Positions 19,286 through 29,457 of a DNA stretch of 64,000 nucleotides are shown here, one piece after another. How positions within the stretch are numbered: the stretch's first letter is position 1; every line of letters starts with the position of its first letter. The notes under the pieces were generated by a model. The model worked only from the letters and a program-made list of their open reading frames with translations. It did no database searches and was not told the origin of the DNA. This DNA is from Terrilactibacillus sp. S3-3 (GTDB lineage: Bacteria > Bacillota > Bacilli > Bacillales > Sporolactobacillaceae): contig CP129291.1 of the NCBI GenBank assembly GCA_030437565.1, forward strand, positions 3,224,001-3,288,000, written 5' to 3'. The translations under genes were made by a program, and so were the position numbers.

Positions 19286-20201
19286 ATGATCGAAACGGTC
19301 TCAAAGAATTTTTTCATGAAACTTGCCAATAGCTCGTCTTTAAATAAAGCGGCTAGAAAATGGGGGCTGAATTTCGGCGCGTCAAAAGTTGTCGCCGGTT
19401 CAACGATTGACTCCGCCATCCAAACAGTAAAAGCGCTTAATACAGACGGCATCACCGTCACCCTTGATCACTTAGGGGAATTTGTCTATACGCGCGAAGA
19501 AGCCGCAGAGGCCGCCGATTGGTGCGTGAACACGCTTCAAGCGATTGCCGAAGAAAATGTCAAAAGCGGGCTTTCCATAAAGCTTACCCAGCTCGGCCTG
19601 GACATTGATCGCGATTTTTGTCTCGACAATATTAAAAAAATTCTTGACACAGCCAAACAATGTGGGCGTTTCGTCCGCATCGATATGGAAGACTATGCCC
19701 ACTGTCAAACGACAATCGATATTTTAAAAGAGTTGCGCCCGACTTACGACAACGTCGGTACCGTCATTCAAGCCTATCTGCACCGTTCATTGGATGATGT
19801 CAAAGATCTCAAAGGTATTCCGCTGCGGATCGTTAAAGGCGCTTATAAAGAAGCGGCCGATGTGGCCTATCAAGAAAAAAAAAGATATTGATGAAAACTA
19901 TCTAAAAATGGTCCAAACTCATTTATTAAACGGCAGCTACACAGCGATCGCCACCCATGACCACCGGATCATCGCCGAATTGAAAGCATTTATCAGCAGT
20001 AACCACATTCCCGGCGATCAGTTTGAATTCCAAATGCTGTACGGATTTCGTAAAACATTATGGCACGAACTCGTCAAAGAAGGCTATAACGTGCGTATTT
20101 ACGTCCCCTTTGGCCAGGACTGGTTCGGTTACTATATGCGCCGGCTAGCCGAAAGACCGCAAAACGTCTCTTTTGCCTTCAGAGGCCTTTTTTCAAAATA
20201 A
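19286..20201 (+). CDS. putB: proline dehydrogenase, frameshifted
   Basis: FAD enzyme oxidising proline to P5C, the first catabolic step. Monofunctional PutB type, about 305 residues. Motifs: TVTLDHLGEFV near residue 60, SIKLTQLGLDID, RIDMEDYAHCQTT, VIQAYLHRSLDD, IRIVKGAYKE-like LRIVKGAYKEAADVAY, then after a single extra A at 19883-19890 DENYLKMVQTHL, IATHDHRII, EFQMLYGFR and VRIYVPFGQDWFGYYMRRLAERPQN, the FAD/proline-binding end. AGAAGGGA precedes ATG 19286. Confidence 0.94.
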
Positions 20202-20234
20202 ACATTGCCCATTATAAGGCGTTTTACAACTCGA

Positions 20235-20413
20235 AGCCGCACCATTAGTTCGGGGCGCGCCGTTTTGCAGCGGAGTCGCACCATTTCGGGGTGGAGTCGC
20301 ACCATTTCGGGGTGGAGTCGCACCATTTCAAGGCGGGGTCGCTCCATTTCGGGCCGGGGTCGTTCCATTTCAAGGCGGGGTCGCACCATTTCAAGGTGAA
20401 GTCGCCCCATTTG
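20235..20413. repeat. 21-bp tandem array B (family 1)
   Basis: About eight units of 21 bp on the plus strand, core GTCGCACCATTTC or GTCGCTCCATTTC with GGGGTGGA or AAGGCGGG spacers. GCTCCATTT is the complement of the array A core. It lies downstream of putB and upstream of putP, on the sense strand of both. The remaining gap to 20654 shows a putative promoter region only. Confidence 0.85.
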
Positions 20414-20654
20414 AGTTTGAGCTGGGAATTTTGGACTGAGTTGAAGGTTTCTATCCACCTTGTGCAGCTTCTTAATCTAGCCAAACAACCTGTAGCTAAA
20501 ATAAACTGGCAAGGGCCTTTTGTTCAACGTCTATTAATGGAAAATGTTTTCTGTAAAATGACTTGACCGCGTCTTCTTTGTTATGGGATGATTTGATATA
20601 TTAGCACTATACTTTGAAACTATCAAAAACAACACATAAAAGGGGAACTATCTT

Positions 20655-22116
20655 TTGAGTATTGAAACCGCTGTATCAATTGCTATTTATCTGATTGCAA
20701 TGCTTCTTATCGGTTTTTGGTCTTACAAGAGAACACAAACTCTATCCGATTATATGCTGGGCGGTCGGGAGCTCGGCCCCGTCGTAACGGCATTATCGGC
20801 CGGCGCTTCCGATATGAGCGGCTGGCTGGTCATGGGGCTTCCCGGCGCGGTGTATGTCTCGGGGATTTCTAATTTTTGGCTGCCGATCGGTTTGACGATC
20901 GGGGCGTATCTGAACTATCTCTTTTTAGCGCCGCGCTCCGGACGTACACCGAAGCGGCCAACGATTCGATTACCATTCCGGATTACCTGGAGAACCGGTT
21001 TGAAGATCGCAAAAATATCCTGCGCCTCGTTTCGGGCCTCGTCATTTTTGTCTTTTTTGTCTTTTATACATCGTCAGGAATGGTTTCAGGGGGAACACTT
21101 TTTAAAAGCGCCTTTCATCTGGATTACCGCCTCGGCCTGTTCATCACGGCCGGTGTTGTGATCATTTATACACTTTTCGGCGGTTTTCTGGCCGTCAGTT
21201 TCACCGACTTTGTTCAAGGCACAATCATGTTCATCGCTTTGGTGCTCGTCCCGGTTGTTGCATTCACAGACGTGGGCGGCTATCATCCGCTCATTCACGA
21301 CTTGTACAGTGTGAAACCTTCACTCCTGGATTTATTTAAAGGTACGTCCTTTCTCGGCATCTTATCTTTGCTCGCTTGGGGGCTCGGTTATTTCGGCCAG
21401 CCGCACATCATTGTCCGCTTTATGGCGATTAACTGCTAAAGAATTAAAAACGGCGCGCAGAGTTGGCATCGGCTGGATGATCATTACATTGCTCGGTGCT
21501 TCGATGACCGGTCTCATTGGGATTTCTTTCGTACTTCATCATGGCGGAAAACTGGCAAATCCGGAAACCATCTTTGTGGTTTTGGCGACCGCTCTGTTCA
21601 ACCCATTCATCATCGGGTTCATCTTGGCCGCCATGCTTGCGGCGATCATGAGTACCATTTCCTCTCAGCTGCTCGTCACCGCCAGCGCGGTGACACAGGA
21701 TTTTTATAAAACTTTTTTTCGCCGCAATGCGTCCAATAAAGAGCTCGTTTTCATCGGCCGCCTGTCGGTGCTGATCGTCGCCCTTTTGGCATTCCTTATG
21801 TCGTACACACCGAACCAAACGATATTGTCGCTTGTCAGCCACGCGTGGGCCGGATTCGGTTCTGCCTTCGGACCGGTTCTTTTGATCAGTCTATACTGGA
21901 GACGGATGAATAAATGGGGCGCACTGGCCGGAAATGATTGTAGGCGGCCTCACCGTTATCATTTGGATCTACGCCGGCCTTTCAGCAGCACTGTATGAAA
22001 TGATTCCCGGCTTCCTGCTGAGCACGATTGCTGTTTTTGTCGTCAGCTTGCTAACAAAAGAACCATCGAAAACGATCCACGAAACATTTGAAAAAATGCT
22101 GGAACCATTAAAATAA
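20655..22116 (+). CDS. putP: sodium/proline symporter PutP, frameshifted
   Basis: Solute:sodium symporter family membrane protein importing proline for PutBC. TTG start after AAAAGGGG. Motifs: [32 protein letters not shown] (helix 2, sodium and proline sites), after a break near 20940 [58 protein letters not shown], after a second near 21435 [28 protein letters not shown], and after a third near 21934 the last segments. About 487 residues. The third gene of the proline cluster; a terminator follows. Confidence 0.93.
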
Positions 22117-22131
22117 CTCCTTAAGAATCTG

Positions 22132-22158
22132 GAGGATCGGGCAGCCGATCCTCTTTTT
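22132..22158 (+). terminator. intrinsic terminator after putP
   Basis: GAGGATCGG and CCGATCCTC pair across a GCAG loop, followed by TTTTT. Confidence 0.88.
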
Positions 22159-22304
22159 GCTCAAAGCAGACCGTTCGGAAGTTATATATGAACCGCCGAA
22201 TACTGTTCAAACAATCCATGTCCGGACTTTGGTCCGAAATAAGTTGTTTATAAAAGCAGGAACTTGGCCGCTTACAAGTACTTAAGTCTTATAGCCTTAG
22301 AGCA

Positions 22305-22327
22305 AACCACCCTTTTGAAGGGTGGTT
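22305..22327. other. strong hairpin in an otherwise empty gap
   Basis: AACCACCCTT and AAGGGTGGTT form a perfect 10-bp stem with a 3-nt loop and no T run. The gap 22159-22502 holds no gene that I can support. The hairpin could be a weak terminator or a remnant of an IS605-type end. Confidence 0.5.
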
Positions 22328-22502
22328 ATGATTTATGTGCATTCGACCATTTTTGACATACTTTACAAAGCAGAAGTGTTATACTCTCTTCGACTGTTAA
22401 AAAACGGGGGATTATTACGGTTACGTAAAATACACCATAATGTTTTTTAGATGCTTGTTTTAAACAATTTATCGAAAATTAATTGAGAAGGGACATTATT
22501 AT

Positions 22503-23037
22503 TTGAGCATTAGAAAATTAAACATTATTTGGTGTTCGTTGGTGGTCATTATTGTCGCAGTCGGAACGATTTACCATATTACATGGGAGAAAAAACAAAC
22601 CGTAATGGATGATCCTCTCCATTGGTTTAAAAGTGAGCAAAAAGCTATTAATTATGCGAAAGAGGGCCAATCATCCGGAAATTTGACGCTGCTGAGGGGA
22701 ACAAGTTTCATTGCCGGAAAGAAAGCGATTCCCGCTTATTTTAAAAAAAAACAAACGAGATGGCGAGGGCTTTATTATTATTGAAATAGAACGAAAAAAT
22801 GGGCGCTATACCTCTTTGTTAAATAATGCTGGTGCGGCAGTCAGCTATCCCCCTGGACTCTCCGAAGGGCAGGAGGTAGTCCCAGGAATTATATTTAATT
22901 TGGATAAAAAAATCATCGATACATTCTTTATTCAAAAACAATCAAAAAGCTAATGTGATCACTCTTCATAACGGAAAAAAATTAGTCCCCTCTTATGTAA
23001 ATGGTACGAAAATTTATTACAAATTGGAGGGTTATTA
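22503..23037 (+). CDS. unknown protein with N-terminal membrane anchor, frameshifted
   Basis: Not recognised. GTG/TTG-type start region followed by SIRKLNIIWCSLVVIIVAVGTIY, one membrane segment, then an extracellular part of about 150 residues: DDPLHWFKSEQKAINYAKEG, GEGFIIIEIERKNGRYTSL (after the A9 run near 22742) and KANVITLHNGKKLVPSYVNG (after a break near 22935). The last stop TAA overlaps the ATG of the next gene (TAATG), so the two are coupled. Codon use is more A/T-rich than in neighbours, hinting at acquisition. Confidence 0.55.
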
Positions 23038-23761
23038 ATGAACTATAAAAAAATATTAACGTTAACCCTGTCACTTACTTTAGCCTTAACTTTTTCAGCA
23101 ATTATTCCAAATACATCAAAAGCTGCCTCATATAATTCAGGAGCTGTACAAACCGCACAAAATTTTTATAAAACAAACAATACAAACGAAGAAGTCGCTC
23201 CTTTTACAATTACTAATAAGGGTTCAATTCATTGGCTAAGCAAAGAAGAGTATCAAGAAGCTAAAAACGGTGAAGATTTGGATAGTTTGGGCGCTCCATC
23301 TGATGAAGATAAAGTAATAAATCATTTATTCCATCCTTTAGAATCACCATATCAGGGTTCTTTTTACACTGAATCATATGCAAAAAACTATACTGGAGAC
23401 CCTTTAACAGTTGCAAATGGAATTAAAGGTCCTGGTACCATTTCGTATTCCAAGATCGATCAAAAAACAATTAGTGTTACATACGGTGTAGATCTTACAT
23501 CTGCAGAAAAGTCAGCGGTAAAAGCAGGAGCTTCTATCTCATTACAGAAACTTAGTAGTACGCAATGCACATATTCATTTCATGTCCCGAGTGGTTATAT
23601 CGGCTGGATAGCTTTTGTACCTTATAAACACAAATCTGTTGGTACCGTAAAAACCTACTATACAGGAAGAACGACAACCAAAACATGTAACTGCCCGTTC
23701 CGCTCGAAAAAGTGGTTCATATGCTTATGGTTATTATGAGCTAATTAAAAAGAAGAGCTAA
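23038..23761 (+). CDS. secreted protein of unknown function, frameshifted near 3' end
   Basis: Not recognised. Signal peptide: NYKKILTLTLSLTLALTFSAI with a likely cut after SKAA near residue 30. The mature part has WLSKEEYQEAKNGEDLDSLG, FHPLESPYQGSFYTESYAKNY and GWIAFVPYKHKSVGTVKTYYTG; after one extra T near 23687 it ends SGSYAYGYYELIKKKS. About 240 residues. GGAGGG precedes the ATG, which overlaps the stop of the upstream membrane-anchored protein. I infer a secreted effector or surface factor with a partner, without further support. Confidence 0.6.
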
Positions 23762-23921
23762 ATTTTTTAATCGCTTTCTGACATAACCGTCCGCAGCCCC
23801 TGCCCTTTCTTAGACAAGGTTTACAGGCTGATCATTTTCGAAAATACCAAAAAACAGATCCGCTTTTTATCCCTCCTCAATTTTCCAGGAACGCCGACCG
23901 TTATTAAAAATATAGAGTTAA

Positions 23922-23966
23922 CCGGCGGGCGCATCGTCTTAAAGCGCTCCCGCCGGATTTTTTTTT
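23922..23966 (+). terminator. intrinsic terminator
   Basis: CCGGCGGG (23922-23929) pairs with CCCGCCGG (23950-23957), then a T9 run. It ends the secreted-protein unit and faces the convergent lipoprotein gene. Confidence 0.85.
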
Positions 23967-23973
23967 AATACCA

Positions 23974-24880
23974 TTATTTCACAGATGTTGCCGCTTTTAA
24001 TAAATCTGCCGGTGTTTTTATGCCGTTCAGCATGTAGACCGTTTGATTTTCCTGCCACTGTACGTAGCTTTCCCGATTGTCGGTATACACTTTAACCGCT
24101 CCGTATTGATGAGGAATCGGCAAAGTATGGGTTTCCAGGAAGTTAACCGTTTGTTTAGCCAGCGTCCTGCCTTGGCTCGCTTGTGACGTCGGCGACAAAG
24201 CCATCAGCAGCCAGCGCCCTTCATTCCACGAAATGCCGGCTGTTCCCGCTCCGGCGTCCGCATAACCGGTGATTTTATGTCCCAGATCCACCGGCTCACC
24301 GGATGATTGATCAAGCTTTTCAAAGCCGATTTGACTCTTCGCCTGGCTGCTGCTTGTATAGCCGGTCGCCTTGATGACGGCAATCTTTGTACCCATGCCC
24401 TTTTTCAGAGACGGATCGTTGATCGCCAGGTTTGGCCGTTTGGAAAAATGTCACTGTATAACTGTCGGCAGCGGATGTCGTCAGCGCCGTTAAATACTTG
24501 CCTGCCGCCAGCGGAAGGGTATGCGGCAATTTAACCGTCAATTTTGTTTTCAATTGTTTTTGGACACTTTGAATGACTTGTTCCGGAGTTTGTGCTTTAG
24601 ATTGCCCGGTGCTGCTGCTTTGCCGGCTGCTTGACCCCGCGGCCTGTCCATTGCCGCCGCTCGAATTCGCAGTCGATTTGTCCGCCGCTGCTTGGTCGTC
24701 CGTTTTTTTATTCACTTGGCCGCCCGATGAACCTGAGGACGTACCCGCTTGTGTATCCTCTTTTTTGCTTTGCTGCGTCGTACCGCTTTTTTGATTGTCA
24801 TTCGATGCGGTATTTGATCCACATCCGGCGATCAGAAAGAGCGCACACAGAACGGCAATCATGGAAGTGATTCTTTTCAT
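23974..24880 (-). CDS. lipoprotein of unknown function, frameshifted
   Basis: A 20-residue lipoprotein signal ends in LIAGCGS. A long Ser/Gly/Gln/Lys linker (residues 25-95) leads to a domain with TPEQVIQSVQKQLKTKLTVKLP and, after a break near 24430, GTKIAVIKATGY, GISWNEGRWLLMALSP and YVQWQENQTVYMLNG. About 300 residues. Anchored outside the membrane; the repeated QWxxxxxxY pattern resembles Bacillus lipoproteins of unknown role. Alone between convergent and same-strand neighbours. Confidence 0.65.
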
Positions 24881-24975
24881 TATTATCTCTCCTCATCTTC
24901 CTTTTTTTGGGGGGAAGTGATTAAAAAAAAAAGCAGGAGATGCCCTATTGGAACTTTTTTTCCTCAATCCATCCA

Positions 24976-25964
24976 TCAGGCGCGTGCAGGATCAGACAAA
25001 GCCTGTGCGGCTGTGATTAAGGCGAGTTTATACACATCTTCAGCCGAGCAGCCGCGCGACAAATCATTAACCGGTTTATTAAGCCCTTGAAGAATCGGTC
25101 CGATCGCTTCGTACCCGCCAAGACGCTGTACCATTTTATAACCGATATTGCCGGCTTCAAGGCTTGGAAAGACAAAAACATTGGCCTTGCCGTTCAGCGG
25201 CGAATCCGGCGCTTTCTTTTCCGCCACACTCGGAACATAAGCAGCGTCAAATTGCAGTTCGCCGTCAGCAACAAGAGTTGGCGCCTGTTCTTTGACAAGC
25301 TTGACGGCTTCAATCACTTTGTCTGCTTCAGGATCCTGAGCCGACCCTTTTGTTGAAAAGCTGAGCAGCGCCACTTTCGGGTCAATGCCGAAAGCCCGCG
25401 CCGTATTTGCGCTCTCTATCGCAATCTCGGCAAGCGCCCTGCTGTCGGGAGTGATGTTGATTGCACAGTCGGCAAAGACCAGCTTTTCGTTTCCTTTGGC
25501 CATGATAAAAGCTCCCGATGTTCTTTTGACACCCGGCTTGGTTTTAATGATTTTTGCAGCGCCGGCCGGACCGTATCGGCCGTCGAATGGGCCGCACCGC
25601 TGACAAGGCCGTCCGCCTCGCCCAGGTAAACCAGCATCGTCCCATAGTAGTTGGCATTCTTCAGCCACCCTCTTGCTTGTTCCGCATCTGTTTTGCCTTT
25701 GCGCCGTTCAACAAGCGCCTCGACCAGATGTTCAATATTAGGATCTTCCTCCGGTTCGCGTATTGAGAGCGAGCCTTGCGCCTCCAGCGAACGCAGGGAT
25801 TCGTCAAATGAATCGCGCTTGCCAATCAGAATGGGTTTGACTAAGTGTTCCTCGGCAAGGCGATGAACCGCTTCCCTGATTCGTTCATCGCTGCCTTCCG
25901 GAAAAACTAGGGTCGGGTTGACCTTTTTTACTTCAGCTTTCAGCGATTCAAATAAATCCGCCAT
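24976..25964 (-). CDS. pta: phosphate acetyltransferase, frameshifted
   Basis: Converts acetyl-CoA and phosphate to acetyl phosphate in overflow metabolism. Sequence: LVFPEGSDERIREAV, MLVYLGEADGLVSGAAHSTADTVRPALQ, one indel near 25555, then TSGAFIMAKGNEKLVFADCAINITPDS, LSFSTKGSA, DGELQFDAAYVP, ANVFVFPSLEAGNIGYKMVQRLGG and GPILQGLNKPVNDLSRG. About 329 residues, the length of the Gram-positive short enzyme. AAAGGGGG precedes the ATG. It is divergent from hemQ as in B. subtilis. Confidence 0.95.
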
Positions 25965-26176
25965 CGTGTATATCCCCCTTTTATTAACCTTTTCACTTCA
26001 TATTATAGACTAAATTTGCACTTATCTCATTATACAGTTAACCGTTTCCAAAGAAAACGATGATCGGTGAACCTTTCCAAATTAATTGACAATGTATAGA
26101 AAATCAATTCTTTCACATCACTAAAAAAGGACAGCTATGTTATATTTAAGATGAGTGAAAATAAGGAGGAAAAAAG

Positions 26177-26922
26177 ATGAGCGAAGCAGCAAAAACGTTG
26201 GACGGGTGGTATTGTCTCCATGATTTCCGTACAATCGACTGGACATTGTGGAAGGAACTTTCAGATGGTGAACGAATAGCCGCTCTTCAAGAATTCAACC
26301 TTTTTTTAGATAAATGGGATCAGCTTCAGGCGGAAAAATCAGGCAGCTATGCGTTCTATTCCATCGTCGGACAAAAGGCCGATATTGCTTTTATGTGGCT
26401 GCGTCCGGAAATGGATGATTTGAATGAATCGAAACGGCTTTCAATAAAACAAAACTTGCTGAAATCACGATTCCGGCCTATTCCTATGTTTCGGTAGTCG
26501 AACTCAGCAACTATCTTGGACAAGACGGCGGCGATCCGTACGCGAATCCGCAAGTTCAGGCCCGTTTGCAACCGATTCTTCCGCGTACCCAATATTTCTG
26601 TTTCTATCCGATGGACAAGAAGCGTGAAGGAAACGATAACTGGTATATGCTGCCGATGGACACCCGCAGAGAAATGATGCGCAGTCATGGCATGATCGGC
26701 CGCAGTTATGCAGGAAAAATAAAACAGATCATCACCGGCTCAGTCGGCTTCGACGATTGGGAATGGGGCGTTACCCTTTTTGCCAATGATGCTCTGCAGT
26801 TTAAAAAGCTGGTTTATGAAATGCGTTTTGATGAAGCGAGCGCCCGGTTCGGCGAATTCGGCCCGTTTTACGTCGGCTCGTTGCTGAACAAAGAACGGTT
26901 TGCTCAAATGCTCGCTTTATAA
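26177..26922 (+). CDS. hemQ: coproheme decarboxylase HemQ, frameshifted
   Basis: Last step of the Gram-positive coproporphyrin-dependent heme route: peroxide-driven decarboxylation of coproheme III. N-terminus [19 protein letters not shown]; a break near 26430 (about one base) is followed by [16 protein letters not shown], then [18 protein letters not shown], which holds the catalytic Tyr and neighbouring Lys, and [16 protein letters not shown] with the axial heme His. [11 protein letters not shown] and [10 protein letters not shown] complete the family signature. About 249 residues. AAGGAGG precedes the ATG. Confidence 0.95.
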
Positions 26923-26926
26923 AGTG

Positions 26927-27125
26927 AAACTTCAATCAGTGGGGAGTTTTCTTCCATACCCCACTGATTGTTAGCTCTTGCCCACAGGACGTGGGTCACA
27001 CAGACGTTGCCACAGGATGTGGCGCCTTTAGTCTGTGTTCCTAAGACCGGGCGTTTACGGGCAGTTTCTCTCACCTATGCTTCTTCGAATTCATTGGAGC
27101 CTTGAGGTGGGAGTCTTACTGCCCG
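26927..27125 (-). mobile_element. IS605-type miniature element (candidate)
   Basis: On the minus strand the right border reads GGGCAGTAAGACTCCCACC...TAGGTGAGAG, matching the left ends of the two full elements here. The other border is a 12-bp hairpin (CAATCAGTGGGG/CCCCACTGATTG) followed by AGTTTCA, similar to the GTAGTTCA right ends. In between are structured repeats CCACAGGACGTGG and CCACAGGATGTGG and no gene. It starts right after the hemQ stop. I infer a palindrome-associated miniature element or orphan guide-RNA scaffold. Confidence 0.4.
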
Positions 27126-27270
27126 TTAATGCGGGATAAATTTTCTCCGAGAGCAGGCTGCCCTGAGAGGTATGCCTGCTCTTTTTTTGCATGAACATAT
27201 TGTACCCGGCATACAATGGATTGAGAATGATCGATTTTGGAACGCCAATGAGATTTAAAGGAGTGTTTCA

Positions 27271-27695
27271 ATGGCAGTCATTTCATATAACACAACGGAT
27301 GTTTCCCTTCTCGCCCGGCTGATGCGCGCCGAAGCGGAGGGCGACGGTCTGCTCGGTATGCTGATGGTCGGCAATGTCGGCGTCAACCGTGTCCGGGGCA
27401 GATGTCTCGATTTCCAAAATATCACCAGTCTTCGGCAAATGGTGTTTTTCAAAGTCCGGGCGGCTTTGAAGCGGTACAAAAAAGCTACTTTTACCAAGCA
27501 GCACGTTCACAAGATAAAAGGCTCGCGAAGCAGGTCATTAATGGTGCCCGTTACTACCCGGCAACGAATTGCCTTTGGTTCTTCAAGCCGCCAGCCAGCT
27601 GTCCGGCTCAATGGTTTGATCAATGGAACACAGGAAGATATAAAGCCCATTGCTTCTATGCACCGACGCCAACGGAATGTCCGCGAGTTTTTTAA
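27271..27695 (+). CDS. cwlJ: spore cortex hydrolase CwlJ-like, frameshifted
   Basis: SleB/CwlJ family hydrolase acting on cortex peptidoglycan during germination. Begins AVISYNTTDVSLLARLMRAEAEG with the conserved catalytic Glu in the RAEAEG motif, then GNVGVNRV and, after a break near 27455, FQSPGGFEAVQKSYFYQ, AKQVINGARYYPATNCLWFFKP and HCFYAPTPTECP. About 141 residues without a signal peptide, as in CwlJ (SleB is longer and exported). gerQ follows 18 bases later; GerQ is needed for CwlJ to sit in the spore coat. Confidence 0.92.
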
Positions 27696-27713
27696 TAAGA
27701 AGGAGTGATACAG

Positions 27714-28267
27714 ATGAGCAATCAATACCCTCAAGGAGGCTGGCCTTACGGTTCATCCGCCTTTCAAGGTCCGGACTACCAGCAAAGCCCTGATTATCCG
27801 GTTGCGGATTTTGGCGATTCCGAGCGCCAGCAAATAGACCAGACAGGCGCTGCCCCCGCCCCTATTCCAGGACATTTTACGCTCCCACCGGCCGCACCGC
27901 CGGCAGGCGTCCCCTTTCCTTTTCCGGCACAACGCCTGTCCCCGGAACTGCTCCGGCAGCTCCGGGAGCTCCAGGGGCTCCGGGGGCTCCCGGAGGGCTG
28001 CCGCTGCTCGAACAGTCCTATATCGAAAACATCCTGCGGCTTAATCTGGAAAAGACGGTCACTCTCTACGCAACGTTCGAAGGCAATAAGGAATGGAACG
28101 CGAAAATCTTTTCAGGGGAACTCGAAGCCGCCGGACGTGATCATGTCATTATCAAAGATAAAAATAATGTGACCCGTTACCTCATCCCAATGGTGTTCGT
28201 CAATTATTTCACATTCGAAGGGCCGATGAATTATTCCTATCCTTTCGCCGCAGGGCCGCGCCCTTAG
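27714..28267 (+). CDS. gerQ: spore coat protein GerQ, frameshifted
   Basis: Coat protein cross-linked during spore maturation and required for CwlJ localisation. The N-terminal half is Pro/Gln/Ala-rich; a frame change falls in the GC-rich stretch around 27980, which encodes short Gly-Ala-Pro repeats. The conserved C-terminal domain follows: LLEQSYIENILRLNLEKTVTLYATFEGN, WNAKIFSGELEAAGRDHVII and RYLIPMVFVNYFTFEGPMNY. AGGAGTG precedes ATG 27714. Length 554 bases is not a multiple of three, in line with one indel. Confidence 0.93.
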
Positions 28268-28271
28268 CCTT

Positions 28272-28302
28272 CAGGAAATGTTTCCTGGGGGTTTCTTTTT
28301 TT
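28272..28302 (+). terminator. intrinsic terminator after gerQ
   Basis: CAGGAAA and TTTCCTG pair with a 2-nt loop, followed by GGGGGTTTC and T7. Confidence 0.6.
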
Positions 28303-28314
28303 AACGGCTAGAAA

Positions 28315-28683
28315 TCAGCCTTTAATGAAAGCAATCACGACTAAAAGCCAGCTGATTAAAAAGGCAACACCGCCAAATGGCGTAATCGCGCCGAGAATGC
28401 CGATTCCCGTGATACTTAATAAGAGGCTTCCGGAAAAAAGCACAACGCCAATGAGCATCAGCCAGCCCGACCAATTAAGCAGCAGCGAGCCGTTTAAAAC
28501 ACTTACCGCCAAAATACCGACGAGTATCAGACCCAAACCGTGCATCATCTGATATTCGACACCGGTAAAAAAAATATCCATATAATGCGCACTTATTTTA
28601 TCTTTCAAAACATGAGCGCCGAACGCCCCAAATGCAACCGACAGAAATGATAGCGCGGCACCGATAACAATAAAAATTTTCAT
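28315..28683 (-). CDS. ywdK: DUF423 membrane protein (YwdK-like)
   Basis: An intact 122-residue protein with four membrane segments. It has the family start MKIFIVIGAALSFLSVAFGAFGAHVLKD, YQMMHGLGLI, LFSGSLLLSI and the end TPFGGVAFLISWLLVVIAF. Function unknown. In B. subtilis ywdK neighbours gerQ (ywdL), and the same pair is convergent here. Confidence 0.93.
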   Translation of the reverse strand: MKIFIVIGAALSFLSVAFGAFGAHVLKDKISAHYMDIFFTGVEYQMMHGLGLILVGILAVSVLNGSLLLNWSGWLMLIGVVLFSGSLLLSITGIGILGAITPFGGVAFLISWLLVVIAFIKG

Positions 28684-28780
28684 CGTTCTTTCATTCCTTT
28701 CTTATCTTTGTATTCCTTTTCATTTTAACATGGACACCGGTCACTTGACCCCGGAAAACCTTTTCGATTTTCCAACAGAA

Positions 28781-28826
28781 GGGCTGTTCCATGGTCAAAA
28801 AAAAAAAACGACCTAAGAAACAGCCC
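28781..28826. repeat. nested hairpin with an A12/T12 loop
   Basis: GGGCTGTT (28781-28788) pairs with AACAGCCC (28819-28826); inside, GGTC and GACC flank a run of 12 As. On the minus strand, downstream of the DUF1499 gene, the run reads as Ts within the loop. Its role is unclear. The rest of 28684-28929 is empty. Confidence 0.55.
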
Positions 28827-28929
28827 CTTTCATAAAAAAATATTGGTTTAAACGAAAGTTTACCAGCTAAAGCACGACAAATCTCTTTTTAACACGTGCG
28901 CTTGTCTTTTAACAACCGTCATCCAATTC

Positions 28930-29358
28930 TCAATGGTCCAGCATGGAGCGTTCATCTTTTTTCTGAAGAAAGCGAGCATAAACGGACTGAAGCCAGCGTT
29001 TATTCATGCCAAAGTCGGCAATGCCTATACGCGAAACAGAGCGGCAAGAAATCGTTTTTGTTTCATCATCAAAAAATAAAACTCCGCGTCATGCGGCAGA
29101 CCAAAAATCGGTGTTCGATAAACAGCATGCATGAACATAATCTTCCGCTGTTTCAATCACTTCAGATTTAGTAATGGTATGGATCGCTTCGGTGAGCAGT
29201 CCGATTGCTGTATGAATTGAAATGCCATCATATGGCAAAGGAAGCATGCGCCGGTTTGGGTCCGGATGGTCTGTAGAAACACCATTCGGCGTTTTTGGAC
29301 ATGGTGCCAGTTTTCCGTTGTGCAGTCCCAAATCGCCATCTTTCATTTCCTCTGTCAT
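28930..29358 (-). CDS. DUF1499 family protein, frameshifted
   Basis: Matches the DUF1499 layout: DLGLHNGKLAPCPKTPNGVSTD near the start, MLPLPYDG, ETAEDYVHACC, then after a break near 29105 GVLFFDDETKTISCRSVSRIGIADFGMNKRW and a final helix, ending SMLDH at 28930. The SxSRxGxxDFGxN motif is the family's strongest. About 143 residues, no signal peptide. Start taken at 29358, the ATG best placed after AAGG. Function of the family is unknown. Confidence 0.75.
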
Positions 29359-29457
29359 TCTCATCATCCTTCAAATATTAATTATGAATCACTAAAAATG
29401 CCTAAAGGGATTTTCTTCAACTGAGGACCGGCCGTCGTCTTGATACAAAACGAACCT

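Noticed and set aside
22305-22327. Intrinsic terminator
   Set aside because: The hairpin is strong but has no T run and no gene ends within about 190 bases upstream.
28896-29171. Plus-strand gene of 91 codons
   Set aside because: The minus strand encodes a conserved DUF1499 protein over the same bases.
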